From contig NZ_AWGC01000013.1 of assembly GCF_000495835.1 (NCBI RefSeq), positions 124,001 through 188,000 of the forward strand: DNA of 64,000 nt. The letters are read 5' to 3'. Source of the DNA: Asticcacaulis sp. AC402 (GTDB lineage Bacteria > Pseudomonadota > Alphaproteobacteria > Caulobacterales > Caulobacteraceae). The translations under genes were made by a program, and so were the position numbers. The notes beneath the pieces were generated by a model. That model saw nothing but the letters and a program-made list of their open reading frames with translations, did no database searches and had not been told where the DNA came from. Positions 35,047-42,243 of the stretch are shown here, one piece after another (position 1 is the stretch's first letter; the number at the start of each line of letters is the position of its first letter).

Positions 35047-35840
35047 AGGCACGACTGCTGAAATACATGCCCAAGCCCCTGAGACAGGAATGGCGGGCCC
35101 TGGTCTTCTTTGCCATGATCCTGATCGTCATGGCGGGGCTGTTCTTCGAAATCATGGAGGAGGTTTTCCGGGGAGGCGACCCCTTGCTGGTCATCGATAG
35201 CGCCACATTCCGCCGGCTACAGGACATGCGCAGTCCGGTGCTGGACCCCATCATGGTGGTGATCACCGAACTGGGCGATACCTGGGTGGTCGTCGCCGTA
35301 ACTCTGGCCGTCGCCGTCTGGCTGGTGCACCAACGCCACTGGCGTGTGCTGGTTTTTTGGCTGACAGCGATCGGCGGCGGGTCGCTGATCAATTCCGCTA
35401 TCAAATTGGCCATGGTGCGAACACGCCCCGGCGACCTGCATTATAAAGGGGTCAGCGTTTTTTCCTTCCCAAGCGGACACAGTACCACCAATGCGGTTCT
35501 TTACGGCTTCCTGTTGATCATCCTGGCACGCGAAGTACCGTTCGTCTGGCATGTCCCGATCGTCATCGTCTGCGTCACCCTGGTCGCCCTGATCGCCTTT
35601 TCCCGGCTGTATCTCGGTGCCCACTGGCTCTCCGACGTCGCCGGCGGCCTGGCCTTCGGCTCCGCCTGGCTGGCCCTTTTGGCCCTGTTCTACATGTGGC
35701 GACCGGTCGGACCCGTGGATCCAGTCCGCCTTATCTGGGTGGTCGCTGCCACCCTGCTTATTGCCGGGAGCTTGAACATCGCTGTCAATCACGCCACCGA
35801 TATGGCCCGATACGCCGCCGTCCCGGAGCCATCGTCATGA
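35043..35840 (+). CDS. PAP2-family membrane phosphatase
   Basis: A 265-residue integral membrane phosphatase with about six helices. The three PAP2 motifs are seen: KLAMVRTRPGD near residue 122, FPSGHSTTNAV near residue 143 and SRLYLGAHWLSDVAGG near residue 190, including the catalytic His residues. It removes phosphate from a lipid or isoprenoid phosphate. Both ends are coupled by 4-base overlaps, with the lipid kinase before it and the metallophosphoesterase after it, implying that the three products work in related steps. Confidence 0.93.
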   Translation: MKARLLKYMPKPLRQEWRALVFFAMILIVMAGLFFEIMEEVFRGGDPLLVIDSATFRRLQDMRSPVLDPIMVVITELGDTWVVVAVTLAVAVWLVHQRHWRVLVFWLTAIGGGSLINSAIKLAMVRTRPGDLHYKGVSVFSFPSGHSTTNAVLYGFLLIILAREVPFVWHVPIVIVCVTLVALIAFSRLYLGAHWLSDVAGGLAFGSAWLALLALFYMWRPVGPVDPVRLIWVVAATLLIAGSLNIAVNHATDMARYAAVPEPSS

Positions 35841-36610
35841 AGATCGCCCACATTTCCGACCTGCATTTCGGCTCCCTGTCACGGCCAGCAACCGAAAGCC
35901 TGATCCGCCATTTCCACGATGACAAGCCCGACCTGGTGGTGGCCAGCGGCGACATTACCCAGGACGCCACCTGCACCGAATTCGAGGAGGCCAGGGCTTT
36001 TTTCGACCTTCTGCCCATGCCTGTCTTCTGCATTCCTGGCAATCACGATCTGCCCGGCATGGATTTAGAGCGGTTTTACGATCCATGGGGTCGCTACAAG
36101 CGCTTTATTGCGCAAGACCTGGAGCCGGAACTGAGGACCGATCTGGTCCACCTCAAGGGCATCAATACGGCGCGGCGGGTCCTGGCGCACTGGAACTGGG
36201 CCAACGGTTCGGTCAGCCAGCGCCAGTGCCGCGATACCCGCCGCGCCTTTGCCGCCTCGACGGCGCCCTGGCGGGTTTTCGTCATGCATCATCCCGTTAT
36301 GAATGCACGGGAAATGCCGTTGCAAGTCGCCCTGTTCAATCGCAACCGCCTGCTGCGGTGCCTCGACGATACCAGGGTCGATATTGTCCTGGCCGGACAC
36401 CAGCACCACGCCTATATCGAAAATCGGCTGACGGACGGCCATACCACCTTGTTTCTAAACGCATCGACGACGACATCGCTGCGTATCCGCCGCCAGCCGA
36501 ATGGCTTCAACATGCTCAATTTCGGCGAAAAAAGCGTCCGCATCGACCGGATGGAACTGTGCGGCGATGTCTTCAAGATTGTCTCAGCCGAAAGCCATAC
36601 GAAAGCGTGA
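35837..36610 (+). CDS. Calcineurin-like metallophosphoesterase
   Basis: A 257-residue phosphoesterase with the complete dimetal motif set: HISDLHFG at residue 5, SGDITQDAT near 38, GNHDLPG near 70, MHHPVMN near 155 and GHQHHAY near 190. It is probably cytoplasmic as there is no signal peptide. It resembles the cyclic-nucleotide phosphodiesterase/LpxH-like branch, but the substrate is not evident. It is the last of three genes linked by ATGA overlaps with a lipid kinase and a PAP2 phosphatase. Confidence 0.9.
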   Translation: MKIAHISDLHFGSLSRPATESLIRHFHDDKPDLVVASGDITQDATCTEFEEARAFFDLLPMPVFCIPGNHDLPGMDLERFYDPWGRYKRFIAQDLEPELRTDLVHLKGINTARRVLAHWNWANGSVSQRQCRDTRRAFAASTAPWRVFVMHHPVMNAREMPLQVALFNRNRLLRCLDDTRVDIVLAGHQHHAYIENRLTDGHTTLFLNASTTTSLRIRRQPNGFNMLNFGEKSVRIDRMELCGDVFKIVSAESHTKA

Positions 36611-36660
36611 TTTGGGGCTTGATCTGGCCAAACGCCGAATTACCATGCTATCGGCGGTGC

Positions 36661-37326
36661 ATGTCTGCCGTCGATCCCGCCAAATACTATGCTTTCCTTG
36701 TGGCCATGGCCCTAATGGCTGTCTCGCCCGGGCCGGCCAACCTGTTCTTCATCCGGACGGGTCTTTCGGGCCGCAAGCGTAATGTCTTCGCGGGCGTCGC
36801 GGGCGTAAATGCCGCTACCCTCGTGTGGTTCATCGCGGCCGCAATGGGGCTTCAGGCGCTGATGCTGACCTTTCCCCTGGCCTTTCAGATCATGACAATC
36901 CTGGGCGGACTCTATCTGGGCTGGTTGGGGTTTTCGACCGCCTTGCACGCCCTGAAACCGGACGATGAGCGCGTCGACCCGCGGTTTCTTGCCGCCCCGG
37001 AAGCGTCAGCCATGTCTTCGACCCTTCGCGACGGTTTCGTTGTCCAGATGCTGAACCCCAAGGTCCTGCTGTTCTTTTCGGTGGTCCTGCCGCCGTTCCT
37101 CGACATTGGCCGCCCGATGCCCGCTCAGATGTCGGTCTTCGCCGCCACGGCCATCGGCATGGATATCCTGTCAATGACGACCTATGGCCTGCTGGCCCTG
37201 ACCTTGTCCCGGGTGGTGCAGCAACCGCGCAACCGGCGCCTGTTCGACATCGGCGCCGGAGCTGTGCTGGTTGCCATTGCAGTCCTAATTCTGGGACACG
37301 GTGTCTGGGACATGCTCCAGACGTAA
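36661..37326 (+). CDS. LysE/RhtB-family amino-acid exporter
   Basis: A 221-residue inner-membrane transporter with about six helices. The N-terminal signature MALMAVSPGPANLFFIRTG and the FQIMTILGGLYLGWLGFSTAL segment are typical of LysE/RhtB exporters, as is the QMLNPKVLLFFSVVLPPFL region near residue 125. The exported compound is not predictable. ATG 36661 is chosen because it begins just before the first helix; the open frame upstream overlaps the phosphoesterase gene. Confidence 0.9.
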   Translation: MSAVDPAKYYAFLVAMALMAVSPGPANLFFIRTGLSGRKRNVFAGVAGVNAATLVWFIAAAMGLQALMLTFPLAFQIMTILGGLYLGWLGFSTALHALKPDDERVDPRFLAAPEASAMSSTLRDGFVVQMLNPKVLLFFSVVLPPFLDIGRPMPAQMSVFAATAIGMDILSMTTYGLLALTLSRVVQQPRNRRLFDIGAGAVLVAIAVLILGHGVWDMLQT

Positions 37327-37356
37327 TTTGACCATATTGACGTTTAACTATTTTAC

Positions 37357-37398
37357 CCAGAGAATTAACCCCAGAGAATTAACCCCAGAGAATTAACC
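37357..37398 (+). repeat. Three 14-bp tandem repeats
   Basis: CCAGAGAATTAACC occurs three times without interruption, 34 bases before the start of the following lipoprotein gene. It may be part of its promoter region; the TTAACC blocks are 14 bases apart and do not fit the CtrA spacing. Confidence 0.85.
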
Positions 37399-37431
37399 TC
37401 TGAATATCCGTACAGGTGGGAAGCAATTATC

Positions 37432-37989
37432 ATGAACAAGAAACTTCTTCTGCCCGCGGCCGCAATGGCAGTCCTGACCCTGCTGTCAGCCTGTGCCACC
37501 ACGCCGACGCCCTATGCCCCGGCCGACATGACGTCATCGCGCAACTACCGCCCGGGCTTCTCCGAATCCAAGCTGGAAGAAGGCCGGTTCCGCCTGACCT
37601 TCGCCGGTAACGATCTGACCTCGCGCGATACGGTGGAGACCTATCTGCTGTATCGCGCCTCAGAATTGACCCTGCAGGAAGGCTATGACTGGTTTGAGGT
37701 CGTCAACCGCGATACCGATAGCCGCAGCCGCACGGTCTATTCCGATCCCTTCCCAGGTGCCTTTGGCGGCCTTTCCTGGCGCTATTATGGCCGCAGCCGT
37801 TGGACCGGCTGGGGCATGGGTTACGATTCCTGGGACTCCCAGCAATATACCCGTTACGAGGCCCGTGCCGAGATCGTAATGCACAAGGGCGCCAAGCCCG
37901 GGAGTGACCCCAATGCCTATGATGCCCGATCGATCCGCGGCAACCTGGAATCGCGCATCGTCCGCCCGACGGCTGACGACCGGCGCTAA
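37432..37989 (+). CDS. CC0125/CC1285-type lipoprotein
   Basis: A 185-residue lipoprotein with a signal peptide and lipobox (LLSAC, Cys21). The mature part shows RPGFSESKLEEGRFRLTFAGND and RDTVETYLLYRASELTLQEGYDWFEVV, the pattern of the small family named after Caulobacter CC0125 and CC1285. The function is unknown. The central part is unusually rich in Tyr, Trp, Gly and Arg (SWRYYGRSRWTGWGMGYDSW). A repeat copy and a terminator follow it. Confidence 0.85.
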   Translation: MNKKLLLPAAAMAVLTLLSACATTPTPYAPADMTSSRNYRPGFSESKLEEGRFRLTFAGNDLTSRDTVETYLLYRASELTLQEGYDWFEVVNRDTDSRSRTVYSDPFPGAFGGLSWRYYGRSRWTGWGMGYDSWDSQQYTRYEARAEIVMHKGAKPGSDPNAYDARSIRGNLESRIVRPTADDRR

Positions 37990-37992
37990 GGC

Positions 37993-38098
37993 TTGGAGCG
38001 CAATCCGGTAAAGTGTGCAGCACTTTTCGGATAAATTGCGCGAGAAAACAAAAACTTAGAGCGGGGTTTTGATTTTACCAAAACAAATCCCGCTCTTA
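37993..38098. repeat. Two-hairpin palindromic repeat, copy 7
   Basis: Hairpin B comes first (GGAGCGCAATCCGGTAAAGTG facing CACTTTTCGGATAAATTGCGC), then hairpin A (TTAGAGCGGGGTTTTGATTT against CCAAAACAAATCCCGCTCTTA). It lies between the lipoprotein gene and its terminator, as copy 1 does after rpsA. Confidence 0.85.
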
Positions 38099-38112
38099 TG
38101 TCCAAGTAAGAT

Positions 38113-38143
38113 AACGGGCGCCCTTTGGCGCCCGTTGTTTTTT
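38113..38143 (+). terminator. Rho-independent terminator
   Basis: AACGGGCGCC-CTTT-GGCGCCCGTT is a perfect 10-pair stem followed by GTTTTTT. It lies beyond repeat copy 7 and would end the lipoprotein transcript just before the convergent DUF6065 gene. Confidence 0.88.
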
Positions 38144-38152
38144 GGCGTGCTC

Positions 38153-38917
38153 TTATTTTTTGTTGCGAATGACCTTGGGCACCTTTAGGCGCCGGCGGTT
38201 CATATGGTCACCCTCATGCGGAACCATGGCGCCTTGGGTTGTCGGCTTTTCGCCCTTGAAGTAGAACTTCTGCCAGCCCAGCTTGACCGCTTCAGGATCG
38301 CGGGCATTGAGCGACTTGTTAAACTCGTCGCGCATCGACGCCCAGGCCTCGAACTCTTTCTTCAGCTCCGGATCGGTGTCCAGCCCTTTGATGATGGGCT
38401 GAATCTCATCCATCTTCTTGTGTTCGATGACCTGGAAGAAGCAGAAAGGTTCGCCCTTCTTAAATGTAACCATGCCGGGCCGGGTCATGCGCCAATTCAT
38501 GGTGAAAGGAAAGGGCAGCCAGTCAGTTTCAACCAGGCCGGTAAGGGGCTGGATACCGTCTTTGATGAAGTTCGGTGCGCCGGTGGCCCAAACCGCATAG
38601 CCAGGTGGCGTGCGGAACAGGTAGCCTGTGTGGAAGGTCAGCACACCATGGGTGAAATGCGAGGTGCAAACATGCTCCATGTTATAGCCAGGGTTTTCGT
38701 CGCAGGTAATAACCAGGTCGTTCTTGCCTGGTCCTCCGTTCCACACCACAGTGAAATCGACCGGCACCAGGATTTCCCACCCGGTGGTGTTGGCCATGAC
38801 CAGCGGCAGGCAGCGGTACGGGAAGCGCTGGTGAAACTCATCCATCCAGTCACGGTCGGGCCGTCCCGGCACGATTTCCGGCGGATAGGTGGTCATGACG
38901 AAGCACTCTAATTCCAT
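38153..38917 (-). CDS. DUF6065-family protein
   Basis: A 254-residue soluble protein with no signal peptide. It matches my recollection of the DUF6065 family: [20 protein letters not shown] near residue 35, [20 protein letters not shown] near residue 90, [22 protein letters not shown] near residue 130 and [17 protein letters not shown] after it. The function is unknown, and the conserved His and Trp residues could be functional. It converges with the lipoprotein gene and is divergent from the prolyl-tRNA editing gene. Confidence 0.75.
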   Translation of the reverse strand: MELECFVMTTYPPEIVPGRPDRDWMDEFHQRFPYRCLPLVMANTTGWEILVPVDFTVVWNGGPGKNDLVITCDENPGYNMEHVCTSHFTHGVLTFHTGYLFRTPPGYAVWATGAPNFIKDGIQPLTGLVETDWLPFPFTMNWRMTRPGMVTFKKGEPFCFFQVIEHKKMDEIQPIIKGLDTDPELKKEFEAWASMRDEFNKSLNARDPEAVKLGWQKFYFKGEKPTTQGAMVPHEGDHMNRRRLKVPKVIRNKK

Positions 38918-38952
38918 TGCCTATTTCCCGGTCTTTGCGCTATGGCGGCTCC

Positions 38953-39465
38953 ATGACCGAACCACCGTACACGCCTGATAAACTGCTCGAAGCCTTAGAC
39001 GATTTGGGCCTGAAAACAAGCACGCTGTGGCATGAGGCGGTATTCCGCGTCGGTGAAGGCGAAGAGATCAAGGCCGCCTTACCCGGCGCCCATACCAAGA
39101 ACCTGTTTCTGAAGGACGACAAGAGTCAGCTGTGGCTCATTTCGGCGGAGCAGACCACTCAAATCCAGCTCAAGATCCTGCCCAAAATCATCGGCTCGGG
39201 CCGGTTGAGCTTCGGGTCGGAAGAGCGGCTTTACAGTGCGCTCGGGGTGCGGCCAGGTTCAGTGACGGCATTCGGGCTCGTCAACGATCCGGATAGAAAA
39301 GTGAAGTTTGTGTTGGACAAGGCTCTGTTCGACGCCGAAATCGTCAACTTTCATCCCTTGACCAACACGGCGACCACGGCTTTGAGCCAGGCGGATTTCC
39401 GCCGGTTTATCGAATGGCTGGGCCGGGAGCTGGTGGTGGTGGACTTCGTTCAACTGTCCGCTTGA
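38953..39465 (+). CDS. Prolyl-tRNA editing protein, ProX/YbaK type
   Basis: A 170-residue trans-editing deacylase that hydrolyses mischarged aminoacyl-tRNA, typically Ala-tRNA(Pro). [17 protein letters not shown] near residue 48 holds the conserved Lys, [25 protein letters not shown] lies near residue 90, and [12 protein letters not shown] near residue 145 is the family signature. ATG 38953 ([15 protein letters not shown]) is chosen. It is followed by cnoX after 55 bases. The enzyme is often called ProX or PrdX; the exact specificity is inferred. Confidence 0.88.
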   Translation: MTEPPYTPDKLLEALDDLGLKTSTLWHEAVFRVGEGEEIKAALPGAHTKNLFLKDDKSQLWLISAEQTTQIQLKILPKIIGSGRLSFGSEERLYSALGVRPGSVTAFGLVNDPDRKVKFVLDKALFDAEIVNFHPLTNTATTALSQADFRRFIEWLGRELVVVDFVQLSA

Positions 39466-39520
39466 CTCCTTACACGTGCGGGGCCATCTCAGGTCACACG
39501 AGAACCCAAGCGAGGGACCC

Positions 39521-40393
39521 ATGGCCAGCAACGACCCCAACATCATCGACGGCACCGAACAGAACTTCATGAAGGACGTCATCGAGACATCGATGCAGAC
39601 TCCGGTGATCGTCGATTTCTGGGCGGAATGGTGCGGACCGTGCAAGCAACTGGGCCCGGCGCTCGAAAAGGTCGTTGCCGAGGCCAAGGGCAAGATCAAG
39701 CTGGTCAAGATTGACGTCGACAAGAACCAGGGTATTGCCGGTCAGTTGCGCATCCAGTCGATCCCGACCGTCTACGCCTTCGTCAATGGCCGGCCCGTCG
39801 ATGGCTTCATGGGCGCCAAATCCGAAACGGAAGTCCGCACTTTTGTCGAAAAGCTCGGCATCAACGAATCCGGCCCGACGATTGAGGAAACCCTGGCTCT
39901 GGCCCAGCAGTCGGCAGATGACGGCGACGTCACCAGCGCCCTGGAAGCCTACAGCTTCATCCTGGAGCAGGAACCTGAAAACACCAAGGCTATTGCCGGC
40001 GTCGCCCGCCTGTACCTGAAGGTCCAGCAGCCCGACCGCGCCAAGCAGTTCCTCGACATGGCCCCGGCCGACACCAAGGACACCGAAATCCAGGGCCTGC
40101 GCGCTGCGTTGGAACTGGCCGAAGACGCGCCGACCAATATCGGTGAGCTGCACGCCCGTCTGGCTAATGACCCGCGCGACTTCGACGCCATGTACGCCCT
40201 GGGCCGCGCCCTTGCCGCCCAGGGCGAGATGGTCGATGCGGTCAACCAGTTACTGGAGATCGTCAAATACGAACCGGAATGGAACAACCAGGCGGCCCGG
40301 ACCTACCTGTTCAAGATCTTCGCGGCCGTCGGCAATGGTTCGGAACTGGCCAAGGCCGGCCGCCGCCGCCTTTCGTCCATGCTGTTCTCATAA
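39521..40393 (+). CDS. cnoX: Chaperedoxin CnoX (thioredoxin-TPR protein)
   Basis: A 290-residue protein with an N-terminal thioredoxin domain (VDFWAEWCGPCKQLGP, active site near residue 34) and a C-terminal TPR-like helical region of about 170 residues (VTSALEAYSFILEQEPENTKA, DFDAMYALGRALAAQGEM). CnoX holds unfolding proteins under oxidative stress and hands them to GroEL or DnaK. The intact CGPC motif, as in Caulobacter CnoX, suggests that it also reduces disulfides, unlike the E. coli protein. The next gene begins 9 bases later. Confidence 0.92.
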   Translation: MASNDPNIIDGTEQNFMKDVIETSMQTPVIVDFWAEWCGPCKQLGPALEKVVAEAKGKIKLVKIDVDKNQGIAGQLRIQSIPTVYAFVNGRPVDGFMGAKSETEVRTFVEKLGINESGPTIEETLALAQQSADDGDVTSALEAYSFILEQEPENTKAIAGVARLYLKVQQPDRAKQFLDMAPADTKDTEIQGLRAALELAEDAPTNIGELHARLANDPRDFDAMYALGRALAAQGEMVDAVNQLLEIVKYEPEWNNQAARTYLFKIFAAVGNGSELAKAGRRRLSSMLFS

Positions 40394-40402
40394 AGCGCCC
40401 CC

Positions 40403-40618
40403 ATGAACGATATCAGCGCCGCCCCTAAACCCGTCCTCGAAGTCGATCCGCGTCTGCTCGAAGCCCTGGTCTGCCCGGTAACCCGCCGGCCACTGACCTA
40501 CGACCGGGCGGCACAGGAACTGGTATCACCGACGGCGGGCCTGGCGTTCCCGATTCGCTCGGGCGTGCCGATCATGCTGGTAGACCAGGCGCGCAAGTTC
40601 GAGCCCCTAAAGAACTAA
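40403..40618 (+). CDS. Trm112-family protein
   Basis: A 71-residue protein of the Trm112/YcaR family: [23 protein letters not shown] followed by [20 protein letters not shown]. The four zinc cysteines of archaeal and eukaryotic members are reduced to one, as usual in bacteria. It may activate a methyltransferase, but this is uncertain. It starts 9 bases after cnoX and is likely co-translated with it. The stop codon TAA coincides with the start of a degenerate repeat copy. Confidence 0.88.
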   Translation: MNDISAAPKPVLEVDPRLLEALVCPVTRRPLTYDRAAQELVSPTAGLAFPIRSGVPIMLVDQARKFEPLKN

Positions 40619-40722
40619 AGGACAATCCGATAAGGTGGACGCCAGTTCTCGAGAAAATTACTCTTTAAAACAACAGTTTAGAAAAGCGTTTTGATTCGAT
40701 CAATACGCATTCATCTCTAAAG
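40616..40722. repeat. Two-hairpin repeat, degenerate copy 8
   Basis: TAAAGGACAATCCGATAAGGTGG matches the start of the element (TAGAGCGCAATCCGATAAAGTGG), and TTTAGAAAAGCGTTTTGATTCGATCAATACG resembles hairpin A with many changes. The element separates the convergent Trm112-like and UbiH-family genes. The stop codon of the first gene is its first three bases. Confidence 0.65.
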
Positions 40723-40729
40723 AGCAGCG

Positions 40730-41974
40730 TTAGACCAGCTCACCGCGCAGCAGTTTCGGCAATTCACCGGTGGCCGCACCTGCGTCTTCCATCACGAACT
40801 TGCGCAAAGCCGGCACACGATTGAACAGACCCATACCGACGTCGCGCAGGGCCCGCAGCAGCGGATTGCCGTTGGAAAACAGGTGGACAAAACCGTCCAT
40901 CACCACCGATGTCGAGACATTGTCGAACCGCCGCCACTTGGCGTAGCGTTCCAATACCAGCTCGGTGCCGATATCCTCGCCCAGCCGCGCCGCTTCGATG
41001 AGCACCTCGGCCAGGGCGGCCACGTCCTTCAATCCCAGGTTCAGCCCCTGGCCGGCAATCGGGTGAATTCCGTGGGCGGCATCCCCCAACAGCGCCAACC
41101 GGCCCTTGTGCATCTCTTCGGCCAGGCCCAGCCCGAGCGGGTAAATGAACCGCGGCCCGACCAGCTCGATCTCACCCAGGAATTCACCGAAGCGCGCCAG
41201 CAGGTGGTCATAGAAGAAGCCATCCGTCGCTCCCATCAGGGCTTTCGCCTTGGCATGGGTTTCCGACCAGACGATGCAGGCGCGGTTCTCGGTCAGCGGC
41301 AGGATAGCGAATGGCCCCGACGGCAGGAAATGTTCATAGGCGACATGGTTGTGCGGCCGTTCCATCTTCACCGTGCAGACCACGGCGCTCTGGGGATAAT
41401 CCCACGACACATGGCCGATGCCCGCCTTCTCGCGCAAGGACGACTTGCGGCCCTCCGCCGACACCACCAATGGCGCTCGCAAGATCTCGCCTGTGTCCAG
41501 GTGAACCTCGGCAAAGGCGCCGGTTTCGCGATGATCGACGACTGCCGCCGGAACTTTCAGCATGATGCCGCGTTCGGTGACGGCGCGATGCAGCACCTGG
41601 CGCGTCATGCGGTTCTCGACCATGTAACCGAGCGGCTCATTCCCCGTCCGGTCGGAAATCTCATCGGCGGCGAAATGGAGGAAGAAGGGCAGCGGTTTCG
41701 GGCTAGCGGCGCCGGGCAGGTGACCGTCGGTCACGAAGATTTCATCCATGCGGCAGGCATACTGCTCCAGATCGTCACCGACACCCAGCGCCTTCCATTG
41801 TCGGAAACAGGCATAGGCTATGGCCGAAGCGCGGCCGTCAAAACCGGCATCCAAGATCTGGTCGAAGGGTTGTTTTTCGACCAGGGCGACGTCGAGTCCG
41901 CCCTTTTCCAGAGCCAGGGCCAGGGTCAAACCGGCCATGCCGGCGCCGACGATGATGACGTCATAGGTTTCCAT
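40730..41974 (-). CDS. UbiH/COQ6-family FAD-dependent hydroxylase
   Basis: A 414-residue aromatic-ring monooxygenase. The FAD-binding GxGxxG is VIIVGAGMAGLTLALALE at the N terminus, and the second FAD motif is GRLALLGDAAHGIHPIAGQGLNLGLKDV near residue 285, the pattern of the UbiF/UbiH/COQ6 enzymes. It probably hydroxylates a ring position of the ubiquinone precursor; which position cannot be told. I chose METYDVIIVG at 41974, with two alternative ATGs just upstream. The gene converges with the Trm112-like gene. Confidence 0.92.
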   Translation of the reverse strand: METYDVIIVGAGMAGLTLALALEKGGLDVALVEKQPFDQILDAGFDGRASAIAYACFRQWKALGVGDDLEQYACRMDEIFVTDGHLPGAASPKPLPFFLHFAADEISDRTGNEPLGYMVENRMTRQVLHRAVTERGIMLKVPAAVVDHRETGAFAEVHLDTGEILRAPLVVSAEGRKSSLREKAGIGHVSWDYPQSAVVCTVKMERPHNHVAYEHFLPSGPFAILPLTENRACIVWSETHAKAKALMGATDGFFYDHLLARFGEFLGEIELVGPRFIYPLGLGLAEEMHKGRLALLGDAAHGIHPIAGQGLNLGLKDVAALAEVLIEAARLGEDIGTELVLERYAKWRRFDNVSTSVVMDGFVHLFSNGNPLLRALRDVGMGLFNRVPALRKFVMEDAGAATGELPKLLRGELV

Positions 41975-42033
41975 GGCCGCCATCATAAACCGGACCCGTT
42001 AAAGCGCAATGCGGCGGACGGACGCGGACGAAA

Positions 42034-42064
42034 AACCCCTCTCCCAGCAAGCGGGAGAGGACGA
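42034..42064. repeat. Solitary end of the composite repeat family
   Basis: CCCCTCTCCC-AGCAAGC-GGGAGAGGACGA matches one end of the composite repeats at 2316-2474 and 9405-9560 (8-pair stem). No second end is nearby, so this is a solo copy or remnant between the hydroxylase start and ftsK. Confidence 0.6.
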
Positions 42065-42243
42065 ACTATGCGCGATCCCTCCGGTGCAGCGAAGCCCATG
42101 GAACAGCGCTTCAGTGATTCAGGGTCCTGGATGCCTCGCACCCTGGTAAATGGGGTTTTAACCATTTGCATGGCATCTGGGGAAGGAACCGCCCCGACTG
42201 CCGTGCAGAACCGCCCAGAGACGCCTAAAGAGACGCCTTACCT

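Noticed and set aside
37357-37398. CtrA-binding site made from the tandem TTAACC blocks
   Set aside because: The CtrA consensus needs TTAA, 7 bases, TTAA; here the distance between TTAA cores is 10 bases.
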